A DNA stretch of 64,000 nt, taken from contig CM022674.1 of the NCBI GenBank assembly GCA_012295275.1, positions 9,200,260 through 9,264,259 of the forward strand. The letters run 5' to 3'. Below the pieces are notes generated by a model. It was given only the letters and a program-made list of their open reading frames with translations. It searched no databases and was not told the DNA's origin. This document shows, piece by piece, positions 28,985 through 43,400 of the stretch (its first letter is position 1; each line of letters begins with the position of its first letter). A program made the position numbers and the translations under genes. Source of the DNA: Chrysomallon squamiferum (taxonomy: Eukaryota; Mollusca; Gastropoda; Neomphalida; Peltospiridae).

Positions 28985-30293
28985 TTCATTCTAATACACA
29001 TACTTTATTAATGTGCTTGATTCTAAAAATAGAGTACATACATCTTAAAAAATACTCTGTATTATTTTAGTATACGATTATCAGTACATGATTTCACTTC
29101 TTTCATCTAGCAATACTGTAATAATGCAGATCACTGCCAGTTTGGGTAAATGACTACTGACAGATTGAACTAATTGACTGTTTCAAGTTTTGTTATTTAT
29201 ACATCAACATTATTCTGTGACCTTTCTAGGATCATTTGAAAATATTAATTAAAAATCAGACCTTAAAAATATTAATCAGTAGCAAAGATATTATGAAATG
29301 GACTAACGGAAAATGTTCAAAGTAACAAAGTTAAAATCTAGTTACTTAATATGTGAATTTAAAAGAAAGAGATTAATGCAGAAAAGCTGAACATCTTCTC
29401 CAAGTCTAAATAAAAATTACTGATATCTAATGAAAAATATATGAACTAATTTTCATGTTTACTGAAATTTACTATTTATTAAAACTCTTTGGAGTGTATG
29501 TAATTTGAATAAAGTTCTGCAAAAATTACAGTGTTTACCGCAAACCTTTCTCGTCAGACAAGTAGTCCATTGTTTATTTACTTTACTGCTGCTTTTGTTT
29601 TGTTTTTATTTATTTAAGAACTGACAAGTGGCTATATATATTACCTGAATTTAATATGTGCACAAAATATCATTTATTATTACAGAATCTAAACTTGATA
29701 CAATCTTTCTTAGGTAAAGAAATATGTTTGAAAAAATTCCTGCAAAATGCAATGTAAAAAAAAAAAAAAAAAAAAAAAAAACGAAGAAAAGATCAGAAAG
29801 TTACCAATTTTGTAACTATAATTCCAAAATAGCCATCTATCTACTGAAAACAATTTATCACAGATGCTTAAGACTTTTTTCACCTTTGCCACCTTTAGCA
29901 CAGCCCTCTACACTGAGCAATGTAAGATTAACTGTATTTGTATCCAGGGCTTCAAGATTATATTATGTAACAGAATAACCCTGTATTGTTAATCACATTA
30001 TCCACAACCTCCATAGCACTGAATATATGCAGCTTGCGAGTCTTTAAGGCAAACAACAAGCACAATTCCTTTCAAACTGTGCTATCTGATAGTTTAATAT
30101 TCAGTGACAAGTAACAAGCTTAGATGACATCCCATATCCAAACAGGAAGAGCCCAAGCTGTTACAAAGACAACTCACATGACGTGGTTTAGCACTCACTG
30201 TTTGAAAATAACAAAACATTTCCAGTATTCTAAATCGGTGTAGTTTGTCTAACAAAAAGACATCAATCCATCAAAAAGCAAGACCAGCTAACT
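27081..30293. other. Intergenic DNA downstream of GIGYF
   Basis: Contains the GIGYF 3' UTR at its right end (extent not determinable), an A run near 27391-27413, a (TA)n run near 28964-28985 and a long A run near 29757-29780. No separate gene seen. Confidence 0.55.
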
Positions 30294-33200
30294 TCAGTCT
30301 AATGGGTCAATTTCTCCAGCATTGACACGGTTCTGACTGGCATGGACCGTGAATCCCAAAATGCTCTGGTCTATCTTTTGCATCTTTTTCTTCTTTTTGC
30401 CTTTTGCTTTCTCTACATCTGCGAGTGCTGTGCGAGTCTCTTTGGGGTTGACAGCGGGTGCAGGGCCCCAGATGCTGTCCTGCAAAGAAAAATAAAAATG
30501 TCCAATTCATTCACATATTGGTATTATTTTTGTAATCAAAGTGGCACATTTCTAATTTTGAAGTGGTTGGTCAAAATGTCAAAGCCAAAAAAAAAAAAAA
30601 TTAAAAAAGTTTTTTTTTAAACAATACAATTATTTAACTTTTTTTTTCTTCTTTTTGTCACATTTAAACTAGTAACGATTACTTTAAAAAGTTTGATAAA
30701 CCAAGTTAAAGAAGTTTTAATTAACCTCCTCCTGTTGCTTTTCCAGTCTAGCTTTATTCTTGTAATGACTTCTTTTCTCCAGAAACTGACGGGCAAAATC
30801 TGATGTTTGTTTCGATTCCCCAAGATATGACTTCACATAGTCATGAACCTGGACAACATTATGTTTTAATAAAAGATAGTAAAAAAACAAATAAAATTAC
30901 TAATATGTAAAAAACTACATTGCTTTGGTGACTGTTCAAGATATAATTTCTAAACACTGAACTGGGAATATTTTTACATTTACTTTTAAACAAAAACAAA
31001 ATCAACTTTCAGCAATAGCCAAGTTTATTTGTACAATCCTGAATGTTCAAATTTTAAACTGATCACACAACTATATTACAAATGCAACAATTTAACAAAA
31101 ATAGCTCAATATAAAAGTTTATTTATAATTTTAAATCCTTGGACTTTAACTCTTGGTGCCTGTTTGTCTGACAAAAAAGCCACCTATTTCCACTCCACTC
31201 CCCCACGCAACACACACACACAATCACTCACTCACACATGCATGGTTCTTACCTCATATGGTGATTCAACATCTTGTAAAAAGGCAATGAAAGTGGGCAC
31301 TGAAAATACACAATTTACTTCTTTGATGATTACAAATATAAAAAGTGTATCAATAGGCACAATTTAAAAATACCTTCTTACATTAACTTTGTTTATATTA
31401 CTTCTGAAGTGAAAAGTAAAGATCAAGATAACTGTTTTGGACAATAATAAATACATACCATCAACTGAGGATGCCATGTTACTCAGAGCCTTCTCACACC
31501 ACTGGGTGAAATCATCTGTAGGCCTGGAAGACTGAAACAACCTCTGAACCACCTCCTAATCAAACACAATTATCAATTAAATACAATTGAATACTTTTAA
31601 TCAAACTAAAGTTAATTTTTAAAAGAAACTTTTCTAATTAACTGCTCAATTTATATTAGCTTTAGTTATCACACACAAAATGTTCAGTTTTGTTTTAATT
31701 TCTTTCTTGCATTATATTAAGGGGACATGCTCTTTTTAATATCACAAAAAAAAAAAAAAAAAAAAAAAAAATTGGGATTAGATTTATTTCCAAAAATTAC
31801 TTCTGTTTGAATATGTATATCTTAAACCATATTTAATCTTTGTTGACATTCTGTATACAAGCACTGTATGATGGTATAGCATTATTATTTTAAATATTCA
31901 TCTGTTTTCATGAATTACTGTCTAGAAAAAGAGACCATAGCATCTGAAAACTTAGTCAATTTAGCCATGAATAAGCAACAATAACTGGCTAAAACATGTC
32001 ATGTGACTGCTAACACAAGCTTCGTTGCTTACATGTCACCACTGATTATGAAATTTAATCAGCTATTTTGCCATTATTTCACCTATTTACTCAAAAAAAA
32101 AGTCAGTCTGTTAGCAAAAACCTGTAGTTACTTTCAAAGAAAGGTTTGAGAAAAAAAATCTGACAATTTTGTATTGTTTAATGTTAACATTGATTTTCCT
32201 AGTTGCATGTTTTTATTTTTTTTGCTGAACTGCCTTCTCTTTTTGATACATCTCATCAAATTTCCAATAGAATCTTTTGAAATTTTCAGATTTTCTTCAT
32301 ATCACTATAACAGACAAAAAATAGGCAAAGAAACATTTTACTATTGGGTCATTCTGTGTTAAATCACCCAATGGGTTAAACCTGACCATCTCAGATTTTT
32401 GTGAAACTTTGGATACTATCGGACATATGGCCCCCCAAATTTTGCAATTTTCAACCAAAATGGGCATGACCATCAGCCTTTGAACCCTTATATCTCAGGA
32501 ACTATTGGGCCAATCTTCATACAATTGGTATTGTTGAAAAGGCAATATGACAAGGATTCCATATCTGCCATTATTGTTCAGAATGTTGGCGTACTTTTGA
32601 CCTTTGTTATGACCTTGTGGATCTTGTTACCGTGAGATGATCTTTCTTGAAATTTAATCACCCACATGTCAACTAAAACATATAAAAGTTTCAGAGGTGT
32701 TATCTTATTTTGTTTAGCCATAATATAGATTTAAGAAATGCATACCTGCATGGATGAATGTTACAATCAATTACGATGTACATTTTGTACATGTATACAC
32801 TTATCTGAGACAAAAAACTCATCTTTGGTATCAAAATCCACCTGGCATGTCTGAAGAAATACCTGAAGGATATCAAAGGATGCCAAGTGGCATGAGATGT
32901 TCTACACAATCAGACCCAAAGGGTTAACAGGAAGTGTGGTTTAATACATGTCAGAAACTCCTTGAAATCCCCACTGAGTACATGGCAATTAGAAGTTTCT
33001 ACTACTAATTCTTCTACTACTCTGTCTATTCCCACTACCTTTTGTTCCTAACTATTTCTACTTATACTACATCTTCTTCTACTGACACTATTATCAGTGA
33101 TAATACAACATTTGGTACTAGAAGTTACTTCTAGTACTACTATTATAACTCCCACTAGGCTCCTGTTATTATCTGCACATCCACTACTACTACTACTACC

Positions 33201-36200
33201 ACCACCACCACCACCACACCACTGGTATTACTTCTATCACAACCAGTACCTCTACCATTACCACTGTTACTAATGGAGCTATTACTACTTTTATTTCTAG
33301 AACAACTATTACTGTCACCATCATCGCCACTACTGCTACTTTATTATCACAAATACTGTTACTACCTCTACTACTACTAGCATCACATTATATCTACAAC
33401 TACTACAATAGCTATTTCTTATTTTGCTACTTCTACTGACACTACATCTGCTACTACTAGCACTATAATTAATCCTGTCTTCTAGTACTACTAATTATAC
33501 TAACACTCCCTCTACATTACTATTATATCGCCTAGTACCTATTGCTACTGCATCTATGAGACTATTCCACAATTTCTACTACCACTTATAGCATTAATGT
33601 TGCTTTACTTATCGTTATAATTATTATTATCATTGTTATTGTTATCATCATCATCAAAATCATTATTACTGGTAGTAATAATACTAGTTCTACCATTAGA
33701 ATACAAATATCTGTATGGATATTACAGCACTGATACTTCTTTCTCCAACTACAACTTTTACTATTATTACTTCAACTACTGTTATGTCTAATATAAGAAT
33801 AGTGGTACATTTCCTAGTACAATGACCTGCTATATTTTAAAGTAATACAGAAATTATGCCCGAGATAAAACTAGTCTAAGATCAATTCAGTTCACTGCAC
33901 TATTTTGTGACACCGTTTTGTGATGGCTGTGCTGGACCGTATAAAAATAAGAACAAATTTGTTAACCTGTGCCATTAGGAAGAGCACTTTGGATTGGAAG
34001 GTGAATGGAACTTTTTTGCAACATGCCATGGCAAAAATGCCTGTGATGGAATTGGGGGGATGGTGAAGAGGTTGCTGACAAAGGCCAGTTTGCAGCATCC
34101 CTACAAAGACCCAGTCCTGACCAGAGAGGCTATCATGGACTTCTGCATCAAGAGTATTCCAGGTATTCATTTTTTCAACATCACACCAGAACACATAGCA
34201 AAGCATGAGTTGGAACTACAAGGGAGGTTTCAGGTGGGCTAAACAGTCAAGGGAACACAGCAGTCTCACCGGTTAGTTCCAGTGTCTAAGTCAAAGATGC
34301 ATGCCTACAAGCTGATCCTGCAGAGTCACCCACCAGAACAAGTATCTGTCCAGGATTCTGAGGAGTACCAGAGGAGCCAAGAAGCAAACCTATGTTTGTT
34401 ATCTGTATGACAATGAGGCATGGTTTGGGGTAGTTGAGGACATTTCAGAAGAGCATGGAGACTTCTTCATTCATATCATGCACCTTCACGGACCTAAGTT
34501 ATTTCACTGGCCAACGAAGATGACACTTGAGGGACTAGTGAAGAAGACACCTTCTGTGTCATTGATACACCTTCTACTGAATCTTCTCAATGGATGTACT
34601 CTCTGAGTAAATAGAATTGCAAGATTATGGAGGCAGTGGGTGACCGAATGATTCTGTGACTGCTGAACTGGTGAGAAGGCAATGAGGGTAATAGTTTGAT
34701 ATCATATGATCATAGCATATAGCCTACAATATATTACTTGGTGATCAAGATAGATGGTGATTCCTAGCATCAGGAATAGGTCATTCAGGTTTTAACTAAT
34801 TAGATGTTAATGGTAGAAAAGCTGTTATTTTCATGGACATGCAATTTGTGAATGTGTATTGCTGCTAAACAAAGAATATTACATACCTGAAACTTTTATA
34901 TGTTTTATTTAATATGTGGGAGATTAAATTTCAAGAAAGCTCATCTCAAGGTCACATGATCCACAAGGTCAATTTCAAGGTCATAAACAAAGGTCAAAAG
35001 GTCACAGTACCCCAACATTCTTCAAACTGAACAATAATGGCAGATTTGAAATCCTTGTCATATTGCCTTTTCAACAATAACAATTTTATGAAGATTGGCC
35101 CAGTAGTTCCTGAGGTACGAGGGTTCAAGAGTTGGTGGTCCTGCCCATTTTGGCCAAAAATCTCAAAATTCATGGTGCCATACCTTCCACACCACTGGTC
35201 CAAATGGCCTAAAATTGGTGCTGCAGGATCCCAGTCAACAAGTACCAAGTTTCATAAACATCTGAGATGGTTGGGTTTAAAAAAGATTTTTTTTCCGCTG
35301 ATTTGCCATGGAATGATCCTATACAGAAATGTTTATTTGTTGTTGCAAGAACATTTAAAATAGGCCAAAAAAAATAAATAAAAAATAAAAAAAATATATA
35401 TAGATAGAAAACAATAAAAAATCTCCTAGTTATAACATGCATATGTATTTTATCTATTTATCTGCAAAATGTGAGTGCATTTGACCTAGCAGTTATGGAG
35501 ATCCAGATTTTGAGCTGCAACAGTGAAATCAACTGTCTATGCCCCTTAAGAATTAGGTATTTGTTTTTGAAATTATACATCTCTTTTCTAATCTTTAACT
35601 GATGGGTTTTACAATTTTTGCCAAATCTTATAGATTTCACCACTGCATGTCCCCATAGAGACCAAAATCTTCGTAATGAAATTATAAAATCAATATTTAC
35701 CTCTTCTTTAACATTTGACTTGGTTTTTGAGCGACTGGTTGACTTCTGGTTTTGAACTTGTTTTTTATTTCCCAAAGCTGGAAACTCTGCCCTTTAGAAA
35801 TGAAAATAACCAGCTAAATAATAAATCTGTTATGAAGTACACTGAAGGCAGTACAAAATATATAAAATGGAACTGGTTAATTCAAATTATTTACATTTAA
35901 TCAAGTTGATTTAGAACACTGTTTTCAGAAATTTTAGATATGTATGCAACAAAAACATTAAGACCCTTAAAATGATCATGTTTTCTGAGATTTATTTGAC
36001 TAATATTTATCTTACTGATCTTTGCTTTTTGTTGGAGGTTTTTTGCTTGTAGATATGATAGCATCATCCCAGAATCCAAGTCCTGATGATTTATCAGATG
36101 ACCAGATAGACTTGTCTCCCCATCCTGATGTCCCAGATGTGGGCTGTGAACTCCAAGTGCCAAATGCAGCAGTCTCAGTATTTGGCTGTTAGAAAATTAA

Positions 36201-37436
36201 CAGTTGATTTATAATATTTAACAGATATAAAAATCAAAATTTTAGCAGATGTGCTTTAATGTGAAAGAATTTGTTTTATAAAATTTAAGATAAACAGTGG
36301 ATGAAATAGGAGTGATTCTGTCACACAGTCTGAAAATTTACTTTTCTAACTGAAACATTTATGCAGTGTCAAAATACAATGACAATGTTAACTAGATGGA
36401 TGGATACAATTAAAAGAGGAATACTTTTGTTTTACTGTATCTCCTCTACCAATCATATTTGTGCTATATTCAAGTCACACAGTGTCGTTAATCCGTTTTG
36501 TGTGAATAAAAACCAAACTGGTCTAATGCACATTATTTACAGTGTTTGTAAAATGTCAGCAGGGACCATGGTGCACTATCATGTGATGTACTAAAAACAA
36601 TGTGTTATGAACTCATGAGCTGTAATGAGAAATAGCTAAAAATCCACCAAGATGGACTGATCCAACAATCTGAGAAAAGGCTAGAACAACGAGTCATGGC
36701 TCTTTCCACATACTATTAGGAGTAATTCAAATACTGACCTTTTAGCATTGACTCAATTTACTATTAATCAACAAATAAATTAAATATATAACTTTTTTAT
36801 GTGAGCTTTAAGTATTGTACACTGGTGTGAAACTGCATCAGGCTAAGCAACTTTATATTGTTCCCATCTTTGTCTTTGTAAATAAAGAAGATAGTGACTA
36901 ACTCCATTATTATTCTAAAATGTTACCAGAAAAGTGAGAATTTTCCATTCTTTTTCACTAGGAAATATGTTTACACGTTTTTCATTTTCTATACCTTTGT
37001 CTTTGCCATTTGTCGTGGTTGCTGTTGGTGTGGTTTTCGCTTCTTTCTATCGTGTTCCAATTGCATTTCTTGCTCAGCCTGAATTTCCAGCAGTGTTTTT
37101 AATCCATCACCTAACTGAGCTTGCCTGCAGAAACCGAAAAATTTTCAAAAATATTATTCATCGACTACTGAGGTTAATTCTGAATTACAGCTGAAGTAAC
37201 TGATAGCCTGGACTGAAAAAACAAAGACACTGATGGAATTTTCAGTACCACTTTTATGATAGATCAAGTTTGTTTTGTTATAGTGTAAACATTTGCTGTC
37301 TTAAATTATTATTATTGATTTAAAAAAAAAAAAAAAAATGAGGTATAGCATTGTTGATTTTAGTACAAAAATTATTTTGTTGAGTGTCACTAGTTACAAT
37401 GAATATATTATTTACATGTGCTTAGCCCAGGATTTC

Positions 37437-37468
<32 letters not shown>

Positions 37469-40400
37469 CTGTAACAAAATCTGCTGCTGCTGCAATTCCA
37501 ACTGGTGTTGCTATTATAAAAAGAAATAGGATACTTATTTATTTATTAACATTTTCTAAAACTGGCTTACAGTAAATTGTAAACAAATTTTTGATTCAGC
37601 AATATAAGAAAACATCAAATTTCTTATTAGGTCTGCGTTAGTCATGTCTGATTCAGGCTCATTCTATAATTATTTCAAAAATATACTTTTCACTATTTTT
37701 CTATCACAAAATTCAAGTTTAATTATTATTTCACCTTTTCCTGTCGTTCCTGTTCTTCCTGTTCTTGGATTTCAGCAAGAGACATTGATGATTTAGGCTT
37801 TATTTTGCTGTCATTTTCAGCCCACTTAGCAGATGGGGGAAGCTAAAAATAACATGTGAACCGTTTAAACAACATTCATAGGGTAAAAATAACAGTTTTG
37901 AATGTTCAAAAAAAGCTTGGCATACTGATCAATGACTTGATTTTTATTTCTCTGATGCCAAAAATAATTTCAGTATTTTTTATATGTTCACCTGCATGTT
38001 TGCAAGTTGTTCCCTCTGTTGTTGTTGTAACTTGTACAGTGCTTCTTGCTGCTGTCGCTGTTGTTCCTGCTGACGCTGTAATTCTTGTTGATGTTGATGC
38101 TGATGCTGTAGTTCCTGCTGACGCTGCATTTCCTGCTGTAAATTTTTAAACATATACCTTTTTGTACAATATAATGCATAATTAATTATAATTTTTTGTT
38201 ATCAAATCTACAAACAGGTAAAATCAACCTTTCCATCTATAACAAATTAAGGAAATTCACTGAATTATTACTAATGTTTGCTTTTACCTGCATCTGTTGT
38301 CTCTGTATCTCCACCTGTCTCCGCTTCTCTTCCTCTGCTGCCTGTTTTTGCAGTTCCTGCTGCCGTAAGAGTTCTTGCTGCCTTTGAGCTTCCTATTCAA
38401 GATCATTTTTTTTATTAACAACATTTGACTGAAGATTTATCCTAAAACTAAGTCTGTTCTTTTCAAGTCAAAGTAGTAAATTAATTTCTTAAATAATTTA
38501 AAACAATGTAATCTTGCTATGTATTTCCCCCAAAAACCTGTTAAACTAAGCTGCCAACCTGCTGTCGAAGTACTTCTTCTCTTCTTTCTCTTTCTTTGGC
38601 TTCTTCCATCTGTTGTTTTGCCTCCTGAATACGTTGTTCTGCTTCATTCCTTTTCCTTTTCTCCAGTTCTAATCTTTGTTTTTCTTCCTGTTCTTGTCTC
38701 TGCCTTTCTTCCTCTTTTCTTCTGTTTTCCATCTCTGCCTTGAGAATCCTCTCTGCAGCCTCCTTCTCCTGCTTTTCCCTCTCCTGCTGCTCCAGTCTTA
38801 TTCTTAATTCCTCTTTCTTTCTGGCCTCTTCCAGCCTCTGATTTAAAAATCATTTTTAATATTAAATATTTCATTTTCTTAGTGTAAGAACACAAGGCTC
38901 AAGAATTACAAGGCATGTGGAATACGTATTTAATGCAATAAAATTGGAAATTATTAATTATTTTAAAGAGTTTCTTCAAGCATCTAAGTTTAGAAAGATT
39001 AATCAAACTTATTTATCTCAAATAATCAAGCAGACTATTTAGAATTAAAAAACAATACATTATTATTTTTTAAAGTGAAAATTTTACCTTGAACTCTGTT
39101 TGTTTTTGTCTTTCCAGTTCCTCCTTTTCTCTCATCACCTGTTCCCGCTGTCTCCTCAACTCCTCTTGTTGTCGGTGGATTTCTTCTTGAGCTCGCTGAA
39201 ACTCTTCCAGTTTTCTCCTCTGTTCTTCCTCCACTTGCAGCTGTATTATATTTATTAACAAAATAACTTAAATCTATTCATATCCAGTCTTAAAAACAAA
39301 GACAATGATGGGAGGCTATGAAGGAATGGCAGTTATAAAATCAGTGTTTTACTGAAAAATAATCTAATTATCTATCTATAAACAATATAAATTAAGCAAC
39401 ACCCAATTCATAGAGCTAAAGGAAAAAATGTATTTTTGTTGATGATTTATTGACAGATGACATCTTGCTGAATAGCATCTCTTTTGTGGGATATTCAATG
39501 TAACAGTTTTGAAATCAAGTTTGTAATGATCAGATATCATACTCTCTTCTGTCAATCTGCAATGAATATTCAGTACCATGACCATCATGAGATATGGAGG
39601 AATGTCCCTTAGACAAATTCGATGTCAACTTTGGCACAATATTTCCATTATTCAAGTCTGTTGAATAAACACTGGGCTAAAAAATGATGCTGAAGATCAT
39701 CCAAGACTTGGCAGACCCCGTAAAACAACAGAGAGGATAGAACATTGTTGAGACCTGTTTGGTGCTCTTCCTTGGGAATCGAGCACATCTTTAAAACAAC
39801 AGTGGTTACAAAGGAGAGCCATCTGCTGCAAGACCTTTAGGAATTGGATAAAACCAGGGCCAGAAGACAATCAAGAGTATGAAACTATATCCAGATCATA
39901 AAGCAGCACAACCTGCCTGGTGTAATCAAAATGTTTGCTGGAAAACTGCATTATTGGAGAATTCACTTTTCTGCTGAGTCATTTCTCACTGCATTTGGTG
40001 GGTGGCTGTAAATGTGGAGATTAAGGAACAGAGTCATGGTTCCAGCAACATCCAGGATGTGTGTCCCTTTTGGGGGTGGGTCAGTCATTGTATGGGATGC
40101 ATTTCCTTAGGTTCCAAGATGGACCTCATAACCTGGTAACCGTAATTGGTCTCGGTATGAACAGGAAATCTTTCAAAATCTGTAACATTCAAATCCGCAA
40201 TATCACATCATGGTATTATGGCTATGTTTCTTCTCATACCTTTCTGATCACTGAAAATTTCACACTGTATGGCACTTTTTGATACATTTCATGTATAAGT
40301 TCATTAAGTTGCTCACTCTAAGCAAATTCAGTTGTTGTTTAATATCCATATGTATATACAGAATTCTATATCAGGCACATTTATATACCTTATACATACA

Positions 40401-43400
40401 CACATACAGACACACATACACAAAATTAATTATTTATAACTGCTTACATTTTTCTGGGATTCCATTTGCGAAAGAAGATTATTTGATGAATCATTTGGCT
40501 TGGGCTGCTCAAGTTCCCATACACTGGTAGGCTGAGCCCACGAACCTAGAATCACATTTAAGAATTAACAAATTGTCTTCAGTAAACCTTTTGTCAGTAT
40601 TTCTAATGAAAATATCAAAACAATAAAATAATAAGGAGACAAAACAGAAAATAAAACAAATTTTAAAAATAATAACACAGGAAGAAATTCAAAAATTAAT
40701 AAAAAGCAAAAGAAGTGATATAATAAATGCTTACAAGGTATATTCTGTTTATCCTGGACCTCAACTGCTGCCATTGACTGTGTTGTTGACTGTTGGAATG
40801 TTGGAGTTGGGACACCATTAGATTCTGCAGCAACTTGTCTAGAAAAACATTGTCTCATCTTTTTAAATGTAATACTTTTCTAATTCAAATAACTTTTTTG
40901 TTCTGGTGTACATGCCATCATACATTTATGATATTTAAGGGATAGAAATATAAATGCATTTGAAAATATTTTTCATTAACGAATGCCTTTAACATTTAAC
41001 AGGATACATTTCAAACATTATCTAAATGTATCCTCCAATATAAAGTTACAGGCCTCAGTGAATTTGTAATTATAAGAAGATAATTAACTTAAGCAAGAAA
41101 TACTCGTAACAAACTCACTGTGGTGACAGTCTTTCTGCCTGCTGTTGCTGCTGCTGCTGCATTTGTTGCAGCTGCTGAAAAAGAAGAGGCTGTGTCTGCA
41201 TCAACATCTGTGTAGCAAGCTGCTGCTGCTGGGCAGGAGGGAGAGATTTAAATGATTCCTGTTCTTGCATCTCAGACATCATGTGCATTGTCATTTGTCT
41301 ATAGGTAATTGTCAAAGTTAAAAACATATCAGAAACAGGTGAACAAGAAAAGTTTACAAAAAAATTTGTTTTGAGAAAATGAATAGATGATAATGGAATC
41401 AATTAATTTATTTTATTTTTACAATTAAATAACAATGTTCAGAAAATTATTTGCTATGGTAATTTATTATCAATTTAAAACAAAGTCAGAAATAAAACAC
41501 TTTGGTCACTGTAGGATCATTCTAATTTGTAATAGGAAAAAACACATTAATTCTTTGTTTGCTAATGCCTAGTCTTCTTTTTTCAGTATTTTTAATTTTC
41601 AAAACTGTAGAGCCATGGGACCCCCCCCCCCAACACACAAAAAAAAAAAAACCAAGGAAAAACCCTGCTACAATCAAATTCTCAGTGTCACTATGTCTGG
41701 CTACAGTATCACCCAAACAGTTTTCTTCCCAAATAACTGCCAGTGAATTACAAAGATGAAATGTTAGCAGCTGAAAAAGTTACATTAAAGGATTACCTCA
41801 TAACTAACTGTTGTTGTAAAAGCTGCTGCATAATCAACTGTTGCTGCATCATTTCCAACTGATTTGTCAAGGGTGGGCCAGAATGAACGGCAGTGGGTTG
41901 GGCTGGAAGAGGCTGAGGAGATGGAGCTTTCACAGCAGATTCATTTCCAGCAGATGACATAGTATTGTTCTATTAATAACAAACATACACATATACAACA
42001 GACATCTCAAGAGATGGAGAAAGAGATCAATAATTCAAAAAGATGAAAAACACCCACAAAAACCAGACAATAGAAAGTGCAAAACTACAGAAACACACAT
42101 ACACACAGGGATTAATTTGATCCTGTCTTAATTTCTCAGCTTTATTCTTTGAAGGTAAGAAGGACCTGACTCATTAAGGCTATGCCAACCCACTCATACA
42201 TACATATTTAAAAAAAAAAAAAAAAAAAAAAAACACTTTGAAAGTGCTCATTACATACCAAAAGAGGTGGTGGTGAAGGTCCACCTAAGAATGGAACTCG
42301 TCCCCATCTCTTTATAAGCTCACCTGCCAATACACAATATGTTAGTTGATTAATGTTTTACTAGGATTCAAATGGCTACATAATAATTTTATATTTTGTA
42401 ATATTATAATTTCAGGCAGTGTAATGAATGATAAAAAATATATTAAAATTATTTACCTGAAAATATCTGGATAAGGAACGGACTGGGCAAAAGTTGTTGT
42501 CATAGAGTTAAAATAAATAATAAAACACCTGAAGAGATATATATGTAAATATATTTTGTTTATACAATACCTAATTGTTGAAATCTCTCATCACAGCCAC
42601 GTCTCACTAAAAGATTCATTGTGAAATAGCCTGCACTAAACCACTGAGCCATTTCTTCAGGTGTGAATGGTCCTGGAATAAAAACAAATTTAGAGGCAAT
42701 AAAACATATCTCAACCTTTATATCCACTGCTTTTTTTAAAGCCATTCTAAGCCATACATTATTTAAAAGTAATTTTGCATTTGAACACATATTTACACGA
42801 GCACTATGAAATTCCAAATCTATTACATGTAAAAATTATAACCAGAATCAAAGACAGCCGATGAATAAAGATGAAAAGACAAACTTAAAAACAGAAATGA
42901 AATGAAATTAACTATTTAATTGAACAAAATTTATATATATATATATATATCAGGAAAGTAATGTTTATTAGTATAAGTTTGGAATTGTTGCGTTTCTTAC
43001 CCTGAGTGTCTCCCTGAGGATCTCGGTAAAACCACTTCATTGCATTTACAGTTGAGGCTGTGGTGTTGTCCTCTTTCTTAGAACCACTCTCTTCCTTGGC
43101 CTAAATAAATAAAATATTTAAAAAATTAATCATGTTTTGTTCAAAACATCAGTAGAAATCTATGACTTTGAAATTACTTTAAAGCTCTATATGTGCATGA
43201 TTTTAAAGATGTGTATTACACTGATGATGATCTATTAAGTTTACAAACACTTGAAAAAATAAAAAGAAAAATAAATAAAAAGAAAAAGAAATCAGATTAA
43301 AATAATGATCTTTTAATAGACCAAAAAAATTTAATAAAATAAAATAAAATGTTGCAATGTCTATCTGGTTATTAGAGTATTTATTTTGGGATTCCAAGTG

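Larger units (their letters stand above)
32346..35319. mobile_element. DNA transposon with long terminal inverted repeats, inside GIGYF intron 25
   Basis: The left end starts GGGTCATTC at 32346 and the right end finishes GAATGATCC at 35319. Left arm (about 32346-32697) and right arm (about 34886-35319) are near-complementary over hundreds of bases. Shared stretches include GGGCCAATCTTCATA, TTGTTGAAAAGGCAATATGA and AACATATAAAAGTTTCAG read from each end inward. The left arm lacks roughly 80-90 bp present in the right one. The interior holds a decayed plus-strand coding relic and an expanded degenerate CTA/ACT repeat. I could not see a clear target-site duplication, and I do not assign a superfamily. 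Confidence 0.85.
30294..36185 (-). other. GIGYF: GIGYF exons 24-29: conserved C-terminal region
   Basis: Exon 24 (36016-36185) encodes WGDKSIWSSD and GLGFWDDA, exon 25 EFPALGNKK and SRSKTKSNVKEE, exon 26 VQRLFQSSRPTDDFTQWCEK, exon 27 VPTFIAFLQDVESPYE, exon 28 VHDYVKSYLGE and an ARQFLEKR-like helix, exon 29 the Lys-rich tail ending GEIDPLD and TGA. These blocks are the recognisable C-terminus of GIGYF proteins. The intron between exons 25 and 26 (31556-35700) is the longest in the gene and contains a transposon. Confidence 0.94.

Noticed and set aside
32336-35326. A target-site duplication for the long-TIR element
   Set aside because: Flanks read ...CTATT before the left end and TATAC... after the right end; these do not match well enough to call a duplication or infer the superfamily.
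38519-38895. Hydrophobic plus-strand and Gly/Arg/Lys-rich minus-strand frames
   Set aside because: Shadows of the GIGYF coiled-coil exon at 38559-38837 in other frames.
41522-41759. Frames across a C10/A12 stretch in GIGYF intron 13
   Set aside because: Homopolymer artefact inside an intron.
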